A DNA stretch of 64,000 bases from Archaeoglobus sp. JdFR-24 (GCA_002011215.1 MTML01000022.1:1-64000), one strand, 5' to 3'; positions 42,363 through 53,077 are shown, numbered from the stretch's first letter. Notes: generated by a model not told the origin, from the sequence alone. A program made the numbers and translations.

Positions 42363-43508
42363 ATGAGATTTAACATCAGACATGAAAGTGAGAGATTTCT
42401 GCCAGAAAAGGACATCCAGGCATGCGGTCTTTTTGGAGTTATGAACATTAAGGGAGAGAGATTTGGTGGAGAGAGAGCAATTAAAGCAATAGTCAACATG
42501 AAGGCCAGAGGAAACGGTCTTGGAGGAGGATATGCAGTTTATGGCCTTTACCCTGAATACAGAGACTATTATGCCCTTCACATAATGTATCAGAACAAAA
42601 ATCTCGAAGCCAAGAAAGAAGTAGACAGATTTCTCTCAAATAATTTCGATATTGTGTATGATGAAGAGGTTCCCACCAACCCTGAAGCAGATGTTATGTA
42701 TCCACCACTTGTATGGAGATACTTCGTTTCACCAAAAAAGAGAGGAGAGAGCAAAAGGTTGAGTGATGATGACTATGTGGTTGCAAAGGTTATGCACATA
42801 AACACATCCATAGATGACGCATACGTATTTTCTTCGGGCAAAGATATGGGTGTTTTTAAAGGAGTGGGATTTCCGGAAGATGTTGCCGACTTCTTCATGC
42901 TCGATGAGCTTTACAAAGGTTACCTGTGGACTGTACACAGCAGATTCCCAACAAATACTCCGGGATGGTGGGGTGGAGCGCATCCCTTTAGCATTCTTGA
43001 CTGGACTGTGGTACATAACGGAGAGATCTCATCTTACGGAACTAACCGAAGATTTCTTGAGATGCATGGTTACTTCTGCACGCTCTTTACCGATACGGAG
43101 GTCATGGCTTATGCTGTTGACCTTTTGATGAGAAGGCAGGGACTTCCAATAGAAGTTGTTTCAAAGATTTTTGCTGCCCCGATGTGGGATATAATAGATT
43201 ACATGGATGAGAAAAAAAGAAAACTGTACTCCACTCTGAGAATGGTTTACTCTCCTTTGCTGATTAACGGGCCTTTCACTGTCATTGTGGCCCATCATGG
43301 GGAGATGTTTGGAATCACAGATAGAATTAGGCTTAGACCTATAACAGCCGGAGCTAAGGGAGATTTTGTGTTCCTATCATCAGAGGAGTCCGCTATAAGA
43401 GCTGTTTCACCAAAGCTTGATCTTGTGTGGACTCCACGTGGTGGAGAACCGGTTGTTGTCAGGTTGAATAAAAAAGATCATCTGATTAGCCTGAAGGAGT
43501 CGATTTAG
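42363..43508 (+). CDS. Glutamate synthase, glutamine amidotransferase (class II) subunit
   Basis: This subunit frees ammonia from glutamine. Cys21 in QACGLFGVM is the catalytic N-terminal nucleophile, so residues 1-20 would be removed as a propeptide. Further class II motifs are NMKARGNGLGGGYAVYGLYP, SRFPTNTPGWWGGAHPF and VVHNGEISSYGTNRRFLE. The 381-residue length equals the first domain of bacterial GltB alone. A GGAGGG site at 42351-42356 precedes the ATG. Confidence 0.9.
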   Translation: MRFNIRHESERFLPEKDIQACGLFGVMNIKGERFGGERAIKAIVNMKARGNGLGGGYAVYGLYPEYRDYYALHIMYQNKNLEAKKEVDRFLSNNFDIVYDEEVPTNPEADVMYPPLVWRYFVSPKKRGESKRLSDDDYVVAKVMHINTSIDDAYVFSSGKDMGVFKGVGFPEDVADFFMLDELYKGYLWTVHSRFPTNTPGWWGGAHPFSILDWTVVHNGEISSYGTNRRFLEMHGYFCTLFTDTEVMAYAVDLLMRRQGLPIEVVSKIFAAPMWDIIDYMDEKKRKLYSTLRMVYSPLLINGPFTVIVAHHGEMFGITDRIRLRPITAGAKGDFVFLSSEESAIRAVSPKLDLVWTPRGGEPVVVRLNKKDHLISLKESI

Positions 43509-43549
43509 ATGACATTAAAAACTCCAAGAAGTATATCAGGAGGTATAGT

Positions 43550-45064
43550 ATGAAGACATTCCTTCTTCCTGAATTTACGATAGAGAGGAGAGATGAGAGG
43601 TGCATAAGGTGCAGAGTGTGCGAGAGGCAGTGTTCTCAGGAGGGACATTACTACGATGAGGAACTAGATACGATGTTTCACAGAGAGGAGGTATGTGTTG
43701 GTTGTCAGAGGTGTGTTGTTTTCTGTCCCACCAATGCGCTTGTTGTGAGACCTCATCCATCTGAATACAGACCTAATGCCAACTGGACAAGAGAGAAATT
43801 GCAGGATCTTAAGAAACAGGCTGAAACCGGAGGTGTTATACTCACAGGTAGTGGAAATGATAAGCCATACCGCATATACTGGGATCATCTGGTTTTGAAT
43901 GCCTCACAGGTTACAAATCCTTCTATAGATCCTTTGAGAGAGCCAATGGAGCTCAGAACATTCCTTGGAAGAAAACCAGACATGCTGGATATAGAAATCA
44001 GCGACGAAGATGTTGAGATTAAGTCAGATTTATATCCAAACCTGATGATTGAAACACCTATAGTCTTTTCTGCCATGTCTTATGGGGCAATCAGCTACAC
44101 TGCATTCAAGTCATTAGCAATGGCGGCAAAGGAGTTCGGTACGCTATTCAATACAGGTGAGGGTGGGCTTCCAAAAGATATGAGAGAAAAATACGGTTCA
44201 AATGCAATTGTTCAGGTTGCAAGCGGAAGGTTTGGTGTCGATCCTGAATATCTGAATGTTTCTGCTGCAGTTGAAATAAAGATAGGTCAGGGAGCAAAGC
44301 CGGGAATTGGTGGACACCTCCCTGGTGAAAAAGTATCAGTAAATATATCTGAGACAAGAATGATACCTGAAGGAACTGATGCTCTTTCCCCTGCTCCACA
44401 GCACGATATTTACTCAATTGAGGATTTATCCATGCTCATTTACGCTCTAAAAGAAGCTACAAACTACGAAAAGCCAGTAAGCGTTAAGATAGCTGCTGTC
44501 CATAATGTTGCAGCTATCGCTTCGGGAATTGTGAGGGCAGGAGCCGACATAGTTGCCATCGACGGTCTGAGAGGTGGTACTGGAGCCGCTCCCAAAATAA
44601 TAAGGGACAACGTGGGAATTCCAATTGAACTTGCCCTTGCAGCAGTAGATAAAAGGCTGAGAGATGAAGGGATCAGAAATAAATGTTCAATTCTCATAGC
44701 CGGAGGAATAAGATGCAGTGGAGATGTGATCAAAGCCATCGCACTTGGAGCGGATGCTGTTTACATTGGTTCGCCTGCCTTAATTGCAATGGGATGCACC
44801 CTCTGTCAGAAATGCTATACTGGCAAATGTGCATGGGGTATCTGCACTCAGGATCCCTACCTCACCAAGAGGCTGAATCCTGAAATAGCAAGCAGACGAC
44901 TTGTCAATCTCCTGAGAGGGTGGAGTCATGAAATAAAGGAGATGCTCGGAGGAATGGGAATAAATGCCATTGAGAGTCTCAGAGGTAACAGGGATCACCT
45001 GAGAGGTGTTGGTCTTGAGGAATGGGAGCTGAACGTTCTGGGCGTGAAAGGAGCTGGTGAATGA
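43550..45064 (+). CDS. Glutamate synthase, FMN-binding synthase subunit with ferredoxin domain
   Basis: This is the catalytic synthase barrel that makes glutamate from 2-oxoglutarate and ammonia. An N-terminal ferredoxin domain holds two clusters (Cys18, 21, 24, 28 and Cys49, 52, 55, 59). The FMN barrel follows with SAMSYGAISYTAFKSLA, GEGGLPKDM, GQGAKPGIGGHLPGEKV, DGLRGGTGAAPKIIRD and AGGIRCSGDVIKAIALGADA. The 3Fe-4S motif CTLCQKCYTGKCAWGIC is complete. The 504-residue form with added ferredoxin is the archaeal type. A GGAGGTA site precedes the ATG. Confidence 0.92.
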   Translation: MKTFLLPEFTIERRDERCIRCRVCERQCSQEGHYYDEELDTMFHREEVCVGCQRCVVFCPTNALVVRPHPSEYRPNANWTREKLQDLKKQAETGGVILTGSGNDKPYRIYWDHLVLNASQVTNPSIDPLREPMELRTFLGRKPDMLDIEISDEDVEIKSDLYPNLMIETPIVFSAMSYGAISYTAFKSLAMAAKEFGTLFNTGEGGLPKDMREKYGSNAIVQVASGRFGVDPEYLNVSAAVEIKIGQGAKPGIGGHLPGEKVSVNISETRMIPEGTDALSPAPQHDIYSIEDLSMLIYALKEATNYEKPVSVKIAAVHNVAAIASGIVRAGADIVAIDGLRGGTGAAPKIIRDNVGIPIELALAAVDKRLRDEGIRNKCSILIAGGIRCSGDVIKAIALGADAVYIGSPALIAMGCTLCQKCYTGKCAWGICTQDPYLTKRLNPEIASRRLVNLLRGWSHEIKEMLGGMGINAIESLRGNRDHLRGVGLEEWELNVLGVKGAGE

Positions 45065-45125
45065 TGATGTGTTTATTTTCATATCAAAATTTGAGGTTAA
45101 GGTTTTAAGGTTGAGGTGATATGGG

Positions 45126-45974
45126 ATGTCTTCGAGTATGAAGTTCACCCTCAGGGATATGTTTCTTGGAGGGGTAAGACCAATTGATAAAATAATTGAT
45201 CACATCAAAATCGAAGGTGAGAACGCAACAATTGATGCTTCAGGATTGAAACACAAAGAGGTCAACGATTTGCTCAGGTATGCAGCCCTGAAAAAAGTGA
45301 AGAAAGTGAATCTGAGAAACGTGTGTGGTCAGAGATATATTGGTACGAGGCTTCATATCCCCAATCCCTGCCCCAAACTTGAGATTTACATCGAAGGCAT
45401 TCCCGGTAACGATCTGGGAGCCTTTCTTGATGGACACAGAATAATCGTTCACGGAAACGCACAGGATGGGGTTGGGAATACAATGGATGATGGAGAGATT
45501 GTGGTTCATGGAAGGGCTGGAGATGTTGTGGCGATGTCAATGAGAGGAGGAAAGATTTTCATCAGAGACAACGTTGGATACAGAACGGCAATCCACATGA
45601 AAGAATATGTGGGTAAAATACCAGTCCTTGTTATTGGTGGGACTGCACAGGATTTCTTCGGAGAATATATGGCTGGTGGAATCGTCATTCTCCTTGGCCT
45701 GAATCTGAAGAAGAAGGAGAGGCACAAGGCCCACTACATTGGAACCGGGATGCATGGTGGAGTGATCTACCTTAGAGGAAAGGTTGAAGATTATCAGCTC
45801 GGAAAGGAAGTTGGGATTCTCCAGCTTGATGAGGATGACTGGAAAATCATTGATCAGTATGTAGGAGAGTACAGTGAACACTTTAAGGCTGATAAGGAGA
45901 AAATAATGGATGGTGAGTTCATCAAGCTTGTTCCAGTATCCAGAAGGCCATACGGAAAAATCTATGCCTACTGA
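45126..45974 (+). CDS. Glutamate synthase, GXGXG (GltB C-terminal) domain subunit
   Basis: The 282-residue protein is the right-handed beta-helix domain that ends bacterial GltB and here is a separate gene. Repeated G-x-x-G turns are seen in GNAQDGVGNTMDDGEIVVHG, AGDVVAMSMRGGKIFIRDN, GGTAQDFFGEYMAGGIVILL and GTGMHGGVIYLRG. In bacteria it links the glutaminase and synthase sites and helps channel ammonia. GAGGTGAT (45113-45120) sets the ATG at 45126. It closes the five-gene operon. Confidence 0.92.
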   Translation: MSSSMKFTLRDMFLGGVRPIDKIIDHIKIEGENATIDASGLKHKEVNDLLRYAALKKVKKVNLRNVCGQRYIGTRLHIPNPCPKLEIYIEGIPGNDLGAFLDGHRIIVHGNAQDGVGNTMDDGEIVVHGRAGDVVAMSMRGGKIFIRDNVGYRTAIHMKEYVGKIPVLVIGGTAQDFFGEYMAGGIVILLGLNLKKKERHKAHYIGTGMHGGVIYLRGKVEDYQLGKEVGILQLDEDDWKIIDQYVGEYSEHFKADKEKIMDGEFIKLVPVSRRPYGKIYAY

Positions 45975-45998
45975 AAAGCTGTAAAGCTGACAGATTGC

Positions 45999-46054
45999 TG
46001 CATTAAAATTTTATAATTTCATCCCATGCATTAAAATTTTATAATTTCATCCCA
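45999..46054. repeat. Perfect 28-base tandem duplication containing a TATA-like element
   Basis: The unit runs 45999-46026 and is repeated without change at 46027-46054. Its core is ATTAAAATTTTATAATTTC. The second copy ends 11 bases before the ATG of the CcdA-like gene. Each copy contains the promoter-like TTTTATAAT, so the promoter of the next gene is doubled. Lack of any mismatch indicates a recent event. Confidence 0.9.
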
Positions 46055-46065
46055 ACTTCATTGAA

Positions 46066-46782
46066 ATGATAGAGTACTTTATTTCCTTTGCCGGTGGAGT
46101 TCTTTCTGTAGTATCTCCATGCGTAATTCCTGTCCTTCCTGCCATTTTTGCAACTTCTGAGGGGAAATGGAGTTCCGGTTTCCTCATTGTTACCGGTATG
46201 GTTTTTTCCTTTGGAATTCTCGGATTTATTTTTGGATTTATCGGAACTTTCAGTTATTTCAAGTATATTTCCTACGTTATACTTGCCATATTCGGATTGA
46301 TTCTGCTATCCGACAGTTTTTACAGCAAATTCGCTCATGTTTCTTCCAATATCTCATCAGGTTCAAGCATGGCTATCTTAAAAATGAGGGGGTCCAGTCA
46401 GAAAGGGATTTTTAAATTAATTTCGTCCTTTATTCTTGGTCTCAGCCTTGGAGCGGTGTGGAGCCCGTGCATAGGGCCACTCCTTGGAGTGATTCTTGGA
46501 TTAATATCGCTCAGCGCAAATCCTTTCAATGGTTTCTTTATTATGCTTTCTTACGGATTTGGTATGGCTTCAGCAATCTCTATTTTTTTGATGTTCGGAA
46601 ATAAATTAGCTGGAGAAAGGTTAGTTAAAAAAGAGAGCACGATAAGAAAATTTTCAGGATTTTTGATTCTCTTTTTCCTTCTTACAATAATAACAGGAAT
46701 TTTTGATTCCTTAGAAATATATCTGGCAGAAAAGATGAGATTCATAGAGATAATTTTTCAGGAGTTTCTTCTTCAGTTTTGA
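46066..46782 (+). CDS. CcdA/DsbD-type membrane thiol-disulfide transporter
   Basis: The 238-residue protein has six membrane segments and the paired CcdA motifs SVVSPCVIPVLPAIF (Cys19) and GAVWSPCIGPLLGVI (Cys135). These two cysteines move reducing equivalents across the membrane for cytochrome c maturation or thiol repair outside the cell. The C-terminal tail is short. No thioredoxin-like partner is adjacent. The ATG at 46066 has little leader, consistent with the TATA-like elements just upstream. Confidence 0.87.
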   Translation: MIEYFISFAGGVLSVVSPCVIPVLPAIFATSEGKWSSGFLIVTGMVFSFGILGFIFGFIGTFSYFKYISYVILAIFGLILLSDSFYSKFAHVSSNISSGSSMAILKMRGSSQKGIFKLISSFILGLSLGAVWSPCIGPLLGVILGLISLSANPFNGFFIMLSYGFGMASAISIFLMFGNKLAGERLVKKESTIRKFSGFLILFFLLTIITGIFDSLEIYLAEKMRFIEIIFQEFLLQF

Positions 46783-46844
46783 AGAAACCTTCAATATCCC
46801 GTCCCGATCTTAGTTCAATTAAAATAACCAGAGCGGAAGTGATT

Positions 46845-47759
46845 TTAAGACTTCAATGGAACATCAATTACCATAAAATCTTCGGCCACGAACGTATTCT
46901 TAAAAATCTTCTTCGCTTCTTCCAAAAGAGGTGTTGCATCTTTGGAATATCTTGTACTTATATGTGTTAGAATGAGTGATCCAACATTTGCCTTCTTCGC
47001 TATCTCAGCAGCTTCTCTTGCAGTAGAGTGTTTTGTTTCCCGGGCCCAGTTGATGAGCTCTTCGGTGAAAGATGCGTCATGTATCAGCACGTCCGCATTT
47101 TTTGCAACTTCCACGATTTTTTCGACTGGCCTTGTATCTCCCGTATAAACAATCTTTCTTCCCGACCTTTTGGGACCAACTACCATCTCCGGCGTGATAA
47201 TCTTCCCGTCCAATTCGATTGCCTCTCCTCTAACCAGTTTTGAGTAAAGTGGGCCAGGGGGAATACCAAGAGCCTCTGCTTTCTCCCTGTTGAACTTCCC
47301 CGGTCTGGGATTTTCTATAAATACATAGCCGTAGCTCTCAATCAGATGATCAGTCTTGAAAGCCTGAACTTTAAATCCATTAAACTCAAATATTGCACCA
47401 TCTTTTACTTCATACACTTCAATTGGAAAATCAAAGTGATCATAACCAAACATCTTAAACATTGCTGCCAGAAACTCTGAATACGGGCTGTAAAAGCTAA
47501 TCTTTTCCTGCCGATCGTTCAATGACATTGTCTCGAGCAATCCAAAGACTCCCGCAAAATGATCAGTATGCAGATGGGTGATGAAGATGTTGTTGAGTTT
47601 TCTGAAGCCAGTTTTGGCGATCATCATCTGCCTCTGCGTACCCTCTCCACAGTCAAAAAGAATTTTCTCTCCATTATAATTGATTAAAATAGATGAAAGA
47701 TTCCTCTCGATACTTGGAACAGTACCGGAGGTTCCAAGAAATATAATTTTCAAAAACAT
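46845..47759 (-). CDS. rnz: Ribonuclease Z
   Basis: RNase Z trims the 3' end of tRNA precursors, which matters here because the tRNA genes lack encoded CCA. The 304-residue metallo-beta-lactamase protein has FLGTSGTVPSIERNLSSILI, FDCGEGTQRQM, the zinc motif HLHTDH (His62, His64, Asp66, His67), VYTGDTRP and LIHDASFTEE with the HxT-type AETKHSTAREA segment. It is the short form typical of archaea. Confidence 0.95.
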   Translation of the reverse strand: MFLKIIFLGTSGTVPSIERNLSSILINYNGEKILFDCGEGTQRQMMIAKTGFRKLNNIFITHLHTDHFAGVFGLLETMSLNDRQEKISFYSPYSEFLAAMFKMFGYDHFDFPIEVYEVKDGAIFEFNGFKVQAFKTDHLIESYGYVFIENPRPGKFNREKAEALGIPPGPLYSKLVRGEAIELDGKIITPEMVVGPKRSGRKIVYTGDTRPVEKIVEVAKNADVLIHDASFTEELINWARETKHSTAREAAEIAKKANVGSLILTHISTRYSKDATPLLEEAKKIFKNTFVAEDFMVIDVPLKS

Positions 47760-47804
47760 TATAAAAATATCCTGAACTCCTATTTTATTTCAAATTCTCG
47801 GATA

Positions 47805-48125
47805 TTAGCTCTCAAGCACTATTTCGATGTTAACATCTTTGGGAACCTGGATTCTCATTATCTGTCTGAGTGCTCTCTCATCTGCTGCTATGTCGATAAG
47901 TCTTTTGTGGATTCTCATCTCCCAGTGGTCATAGGTTTCTGATCCTTCACCATCCGGAGATTTTCTGACAGGAACCACAAGCCTTCTGGTAGGAAGTGGA
48001 ACCGGACCACTCATTTCAACACCAGTCTTTCCTGCAATCTCCTTGATCTGTCCACAGATTCGATCGAGATCAACTGGATTCATCCCAGAGAGTCTTATCC
48101 TCGCTCTGTATCCTTTTATTGCCAT
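47805..48125 (-). CDS. rps10: Ribosomal protein uS10
   Basis: The product is small-subunit protein S10: [55 protein letters not shown] and [18 protein letters not shown]. The start is placed at the Met of [10 protein letters not shown] (48125); an open frame to 48146 adds seven unlikely residues, and GAGGC lies just upstream of the chosen ATG. It follows the EF-1-alpha gene by 34 bases, the usual archaeal order. Confidence 0.95.
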   Translation of the reverse strand: MAIKGYRARIRLSGMNPVDLDRICGQIKEIAGKTGVEMSGPVPLPTRRLVVPVRKSPDGEGSETYDHWEMRIHKRLIDIAADERALRQIMRIQVPKDVNIEIVLES

Positions 48126-48159
48126 AAAAAACGCCTCAAACCTCAAAAATAAAAGAAAA

Positions 48160-49431
48160 TTATTTCTTCGGTGTTAAATCAAGAACCATTCCAGCTGCCA
48201 CTGTCTGACCCATGTCTCTGATGGCAAATCTTCCGAGCGGTGGAATTTCTTTGACCTTTTCAATGACCATTGGCCTCGTGGGTTCGAGCTTGACAATCGC
48301 TGCATCTCCAGTCTTCAGATACTGTGGCCACTCTTCTTTGGCCTGACCTGTCCTTGGGTCGAGTTTCTTCTGAAGTTCAACAAACCTGCATGCTACCTGT
48401 GCAGTATGTGCATGTATAACAGGAGTGTAACCCACCGTTATTGCTGTTGGATGCTGGAGCACAACAATCTGTGCTGTGAAGTCCTTAACGACGGTCGGTG
48501 GATTGTCCGTATGTCCACAGACGTCTCCTCTCCTCAGATCGTTCTTGCTTACACCCCTGACATTGAAACCGATGTTATCTCCCGGGAAGGCTTCTGGAAT
48601 CGCTTCGTGGTGCATTTCAATGCTCTTTACCTCACCGTTCACTGCAGCGGGTTCAAATATAACCTTGTCTCCAACCTTCAGAACTCCAGTTTCGACTCTC
48701 CCCACGGGGACAGTTCCAACACCGCTGATCGAGTAAACATCCTGAATCGGAATTCTGAGTGGTTTGTCGACAGGCTTTTCTGGTGCCTTGAAGGTGTCAA
48801 ATGCTTCAAAGATTGTCGGTCCATTATACCATGGTGTCCTCTCAGATTTCTTCAAAATGTTGTCTCCGTTATATGCAGAGGTTGGGATCATTGCAATTTC
48901 ATCAACCTTATAACCTACCATCCTGAGTAACTTTCCTACCTCATCCTTTACTTCCTCATACCTCTTCTGGTCGTAGTTTACTTTGTCCATTTTGTTAATC
49001 GCAACAACAATCTGATTTATTCCAAGTGTCCTCGCAAGGAAGACGTGTTCTTTTGTCTGTGCCTGTACACCGTCATTTGCATCAACGACAAGAATAGCCG
49101 CATCTGCCTGTGAAGCTCCAGTTATCATGTTTTTAATGAAATCCCTATGTCCCGGGCAATCAACAATAGTAACATAATATTTCTGAGTCTGGAATTTCCT
49201 GTGAGCGACATCAATTGTAATCCCTCTTTCTCTTTCCTCTTTCAACTTGTCCATGACCCATGCGAACTCGAAGGTGGCCTTTCCTTTCTCCTGTGCCTCT
49301 TTTCTGTATTTCTCTATAATGTGTTCAGGAATTTCTCCTGCCTCATAGAGCAGCCTACCAATTAATGTGCTTTTTCCATGGTCTACATGTCCGATCATGG
49401 CAATATTAATGTGTTCTTTTTCCTTAGCCAT
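48160..49431 (-). CDS. tuf: Translation elongation factor 1-alpha
   Basis: EF-1-alpha carries aminoacyl-tRNA to the ribosome. The 423-residue GTPase has [15 protein letters not shown], the switch II text [17 protein letters not shown] and TSAYNGDN. The ATG at 49431 starts [14 protein letters not shown]; the frame upstream to 49461 is not conserved. GGGGGAATGG lies before the start. A separate promoter stands in the gap upstream. Confidence 0.97.
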   Translation of the reverse strand: MAKEKEHINIAMIGHVDHGKSTLIGRLLYEAGEIPEHIIEKYRKEAQEKGKATFEFAWVMDKLKEERERGITIDVAHRKFQTQKYYVTIVDCPGHRDFIKNMITGASQADAAILVVDANDGVQAQTKEHVFLARTLGINQIVVAINKMDKVNYDQKRYEEVKDEVGKLLRMVGYKVDEIAMIPTSAYNGDNILKKSERTPWYNGPTIFEAFDTFKAPEKPVDKPLRIPIQDVYSISGVGTVPVGRVETGVLKVGDKVIFEPAAVNGEVKSIEMHHEAIPEAFPGDNIGFNVRGVSKNDLRRGDVCGHTDNPPTVVKDFTAQIVVLQHPTAITVGYTPVIHAHTAQVACRFVELQKKLDPRTGQAKEEWPQYLKTGDAAIVKLEPTRPMVIEKVKEIPPLGRFAIRDMGQTVAAGMVLDLTPKK

Positions 49432-49473
49432 AATACCATTCCCCCATAATTTTCTTTCCATTCGCTTTCACCA

Positions 49474-49490
49474 GAAGGGTATATAAAACT
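49474..49490 (-). promoter_or_regulatory. Promoter of the EF-1-alpha/S10 unit
   Basis: On the minus strand AGTTTTATATACCC lies at about 49476-49490. It is preceded by purines (GGGGTGAAAG) that fit a BRE. Transcription should start near 49458, giving a leader of about 25 bases with the G-rich ribosome site. This allows EF-1-alpha to be made apart from the long upstream operon. Confidence 0.65.
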
Positions 49491-49762
49491 TTCACCCCGA
49501 GGATATCAGCTATCACATCGTAACGTCCTAAGTTTGAAGAATCTTTGCAGGAATTTGCACTATCCACTGATATCCACCAGCACACAGATTCATCTGTATC
49601 TGAATGGTTATACTGTGCTATCTGAGTCCAAAATTTCAGAGTTTTAGTTTGATTAATATCTTCAGTAGTTTCCAACAGTTGAGAATTTATATAACTAAGA
49701 ACATACACCACCAGATATAAAATATAAACAAAAATTATAAAAAAGTTAAAGTAGAATCAAGT
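49491..49762 (-). other. Gap between EF-2 and EF-1-alpha genes with a T-rich terminator
   Basis: About 270 bases separate the two factor genes. Just after the EF-2 stop the minus strand reads TTTAACTTTTTTATAATTTT (about 49731-49750), a likely terminator. A 95-codon frame across the gap has no ribosome site and no protein-like pattern and is not called. No RNA gene was recognised. Confidence 0.5.
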
Positions 49763-51949
49763 TCAGGCTAAAAAGTCTTCAGGCTTGGGTATCTCAAGCT
49801 TTAGACCTTTTCTCTTCCTGACCTCCATTACAAAGGACTCAAGCATTCCGGCAGGAACGAGCTCAAATCCTGCAAACTCAGTACTCCAGATTGCTTTTCC
49901 TGCGGTGGCTGAACGTATATCTCCGGCAAATCCGAACATCTCTTTAACAGGTGCTTTTGCAATTACAGTCACCATATCTCCTTCAGTCTTCATTTCAATA
50001 ATCTGACCTCTTCTTCCCTGAATCTCTCTTGAGACATTTCCAAGCATATCCTGAGGTACAGATATGAAAACCTTCTGATAGGGTTCAAGTAGTGTTGGAT
50101 TTGCCTGCAACATTGCTGCGAATATCGCAGATCTCACTGCCGGAATAACCTGTGCTGGCCCCCTATGAACCGCATCCTCGTGAAGCTTGCAGTCCACCAG
50201 TTTCACTTTAAGCCCCATAACAGGTTCCCTTGAAAGCGGACCTGCTCTCATTGCCTCCCTGAAACCTTCCAGAATCAGCTCCATTGTTTCATTCAGATAC
50301 TGAATACCCTTTGTGACATCCGTAAATATGTTGCCTTCATAGTATTCCTGAATTCCCGCAGCTTCCTCTTTGGTGAGTCCTGCACTCTCCAGAATTCTTC
50401 TACGTTCTTTTTTGTCCATTTTCATGTCAACTTCGCCCTCTTTGAATAACCTTACAACTTCCGGAGGCAGAGGCTCTGTAACGATGTAGAATCTGTTGTG
50501 TTTGTTTGGGCTCTTTCCTTCTACAGTTGGAGAAACTGCAGTGATCGTTTCCCTGAATACCACTATGGGTGGAGAAGTTATGACATCAAGATTTCTCTCT
50601 CTTTTTATCTTTTCGACTTTCACTTCTAAATGGAGTTCTCCCATTCCGCTCAGCAGATGCTCTCCTGTTTCCTCATTTAAAGTTACCTGAAGTGTTGGAT
50701 CTTCTTTGGCAAGTGATCTGAGGACTTCGATTAATTTTGGTAGATCTCTGGGGTTCTTTGCTTCAATAGCCATGGTAACTACCGGTTCGCTTACATGTTT
50801 TATCGCCTCAAATGGTACAAAGCTTTCAAGGTCAGTGCAGGTTGATCCCGCTATAGCATCTTTCAATCCAACGATGGCAACTATGTTGCCTGCTGGAATT
50901 TCAGGAACGTCCACTCTCCTGGGCCCCATGAATAGTCCAACATTCTGTATTCTGTTCTTCGCCTTTCTGTCAACAATGTATAATTCCATACCACCTTTAA
51001 TTGTCCCACTAAACAGCCTGCCGACCGCAATTTCTCCAGCATGCGGATCTGCAACTATCTTGGTAATCATCAATGCTACAGATCCTTTTGGATCACATTC
51101 AATCATAGCTTTTCCTTCAGGACTGTTTGGATCTCCTTTCCAGATTACTTTAATTCTCTCTTTTTGAGCTTCAATGGGGCTTGGAAGGTGTTTAATTACC
51201 ATATCAAGAACAACCCGATGGAGGGGAGACTTCTTAGAGAGCTCTTTTACATTATCCTCCCTGATGTAATCCGTTACTTCTTTGAAACCAACACCAGTAT
51301 CTTTCATCGATGGCACACTTACTGCCCACTTGTAAAGTGCCGAACCGAAAGCAACGCTTCCCGCCGCAACGTCCAGCTTCCACTCTGAATATTTTTCAGG
51401 TCTCATTGCCTTTATCAGCTTGTTTACTTCATTTATGACCTTTATAAGCCTATTTTGCATCTCTTCAGGACCGAGTTCAAGTTCCCTTATAAGCCTGTCC
51501 ACTTTATTCACGAAAAGGATTGGTTTTACATTTTCCCTTAACGCTTGTCTTAGAACCGTTTCTGTCTGAGGCATTACTCCTTCTACAGCATCGATGACGA
51601 CAATAGCTCCATCAACAGCCCTCATTGCTCTTGTTACATCTCCACCAAAGTCAACGTGGCCAGGAGTGTCAATAAGATTGATCAGATATTCCTCACCCTT
51701 AAATTCGTGAACCATTGAAACATTGGCTGCGTTGATGGTTATGCCTCTTTCCTGTTCCTGAGAATCGAAGTCAAGATAGAGTTGTCTTCCAGCCAGCTCC
51801 TCGCTAATCATTCCTGCCCCCGCAAGCAGATTGTCACTGAGTGTTGTTTTTCCGTGGTCTATGTGTGCAACTATACCCATGTTCCTGATTTTATCAGGTT
51901 TGTGCATCAATTCTATAATCTTATCAACCCTTTTTTTTGCTCTTGTCAT
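49763..51949 (-). CDS. fusA: Translation elongation factor 2
   Basis: EF-2 drives translocation on the ribosome. The 728-residue GTPase has [33 protein letters not shown] and NKVDRL. The later [17 protein letters not shown] contains the histidine that becomes diphthamide (the one before Arg-Gly). The ATG and length match archaeal EF-2. It lies 42 bases after rps7. Confidence 0.97.
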   Translation of the reverse strand: MTRAKKRVDKIIELMHKPDKIRNMGIVAHIDHGKTTLSDNLLAGAGMISEELAGRQLYLDFDSQEQERGITINAANVSMVHEFKGEEYLINLIDTPGHVDFGGDVTRAMRAVDGAIVVIDAVEGVMPQTETVLRQALRENVKPILFVNKVDRLIRELELGPEEMQNRLIKVINEVNKLIKAMRPEKYSEWKLDVAAGSVAFGSALYKWAVSVPSMKDTGVGFKEVTDYIREDNVKELSKKSPLHRVVLDMVIKHLPSPIEAQKERIKVIWKGDPNSPEGKAMIECDPKGSVALMITKIVADPHAGEIAVGRLFSGTIKGGMELYIVDRKAKNRIQNVGLFMGPRRVDVPEIPAGNIVAIVGLKDAIAGSTCTDLESFVPFEAIKHVSEPVVTMAIEAKNPRDLPKLIEVLRSLAKEDPTLQVTLNEETGEHLLSGMGELHLEVKVEKIKRERNLDVITSPPIVVFRETITAVSPTVEGKSPNKHNRFYIVTEPLPPEVVRLFKEGEVDMKMDKKERRRILESAGLTKEEAAGIQEYYEGNIFTDVTKGIQYLNETMELILEGFREAMRAGPLSREPVMGLKVKLVDCKLHEDAVHRGPAQVIPAVRSAIFAAMLQANPTLLEPYQKVFISVPQDMLGNVSREIQGRRGQIIEMKTEGDMVTVIAKAPVKEMFGFAGDIRSATAGKAIWSTEFAGFELVPAGMLESFVMEVRKRKGLKLEIPKPEDFLA

Positions 51950-51991
51950 AAAATACCACCTTGTATCAGCTGATTTTAGTGCAATTTAACG

Positions 51992-52576
51992 TTATCTTGC
52001 ACTCTTCGCAACTCTCTCAATCTCTTCCTTCTTCGCCACAGCAAAGCTCTTGCTATCATTATTTGCTGCAGCAATAATTTCATCAGCAAGGCAGGCCTCT
52101 ATACTTTTTTTGGATTTGAAGCTTGCCCTTCTTGCCCCTTCAGCAATATTTCTCAAAGCGATGTCAAGCCTTCTGAGACTTGAAGAGTCAACAGATTTCG
52201 GAACAGCTATACCACCGTATTTCAATCTCACAATCTCCTCCCTCGGTCCGGCATTTATAAGAGCATCAACCAGAACCTGAAGAGGATTTTTCTTAGTTTT
52301 CTTCTCAATTATCTCAAAAGCACCTTTAACAATATTATAAGCAAGAATCTTCTTTCCCGTATTCTTTTCCTTTCTCATAACTTTATTTATGAGTCTCTCA
52401 ACAATGAAGACCTTCCTTTTCCCAAATGGTACCTTTGCATGCCTTCCATGCGTGTGAAGAACGTAAAGTGGTTTGAGTGAGATGTAGTTTTCCAGTGCAG
52501 GATCCTTTACCTCAACCTCATTCGGGTTATACTTGCCGAACACAAGCATTTCTTCATCTGATAGTCCATACGCCAC
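51992..52576 (-). CDS. rps7: Ribosomal protein uS7
   Basis: The 194-residue protein has [59 protein letters not shown] and the closing [18 protein letters not shown]. The archaeal form has the longer N-terminus seen here. It lies between rps12 and fusA in the standard order. Confidence 0.96.
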   Translation of the reverse strand: MAYGLSDEEMLVFGKYNPNEVEVKDPALENYISLKPLYVLHTHGRHAKVPFGKRKVFIVERLINKVMRKEKNTGKKILAYNIVKGAFEIIEKKTKKNPLQVLVDALINAGPREEIVRLKYGGIAVPKSVDSSSLRRLDIALRNIAEGARRASFKSKKSIEACLADEIIAAANNDSKSFAVAKKEEIERVAKSAR

Positions 52577-52588
52577 GATTCCACCCCT

Positions 52589-53017
52589 TTACCTCAATGG
52601 TTTTTCCTTTCTTCCTTTCCAGAGCTCCTTGAGCGATACATTGTTCACCTTGACTACCTTGTATCTAATCCCCGGAATGTCTCCCATACTTCTGCCCATT
52701 CTTCCACCAATTTTCTCCACTACTACTTCATCATGCTCATCAATGAAATTAATCGAACCATCTCCTGGTGTGAAAGCAGAAATTTGCTTTCCGTTTTTGA
52801 TGAGTTGAACTCTCACTGCCTTTCTGATACCTGAGTTCGGCTGCCTTGCTTCAACTCCGAGCTTCTCAAGAACGATTCCTCTGGCCATAGGTGCTCCTTC
52901 GAGGGGGTCAGATTTAACATTCAACCTGAGAACCCTCCTTACGTACGATTTATCGCTCCACCTGAACTTTTTCTTCTGTTCAATCAATTTTCTTCCCGCA
53001 AACAATCCTCTACCCAT
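52589..53017 (-). CDS. rps12: Ribosomal protein uS12
   Basis: S12 lies in the decoding centre. The 142-residue protein has [19 protein letters not shown], the conserved [23 protein letters not shown] stretch ([20 protein letters not shown]) and [18 protein letters not shown] text, with [11 protein letters not shown]. The start is the ATG at 53017 ([10 protein letters not shown]) since an earlier ATG overlaps the GGTGAT ribosome site itself. Confidence 0.96.
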   Translation of the reverse strand: MGRGLFAGRKLIEQKKKFRWSDKSYVRRVLRLNVKSDPLEGAPMARGIVLEKLGVEARQPNSGIRKAVRVQLIKNGKQISAFTPGDGSINFIDEHDEVVVEKIGGRMGRSMGDIPGIRYKVVKVNNVSLKELWKGRKEKPLR

Positions 53018-53077
53018 AATCATCACCTTAATCCACTTTGCTTCCGACCTCTTCAGCTTTCCAGACTTTCCAATTAT

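Noticed and set aside
49424..49711. 95-codon minus-strand frame between EF-2 and EF-1-alpha
   Set aside because: It contains the EF-1-alpha promoter and start region, lacks a ribosome site and has no family-like sequence.
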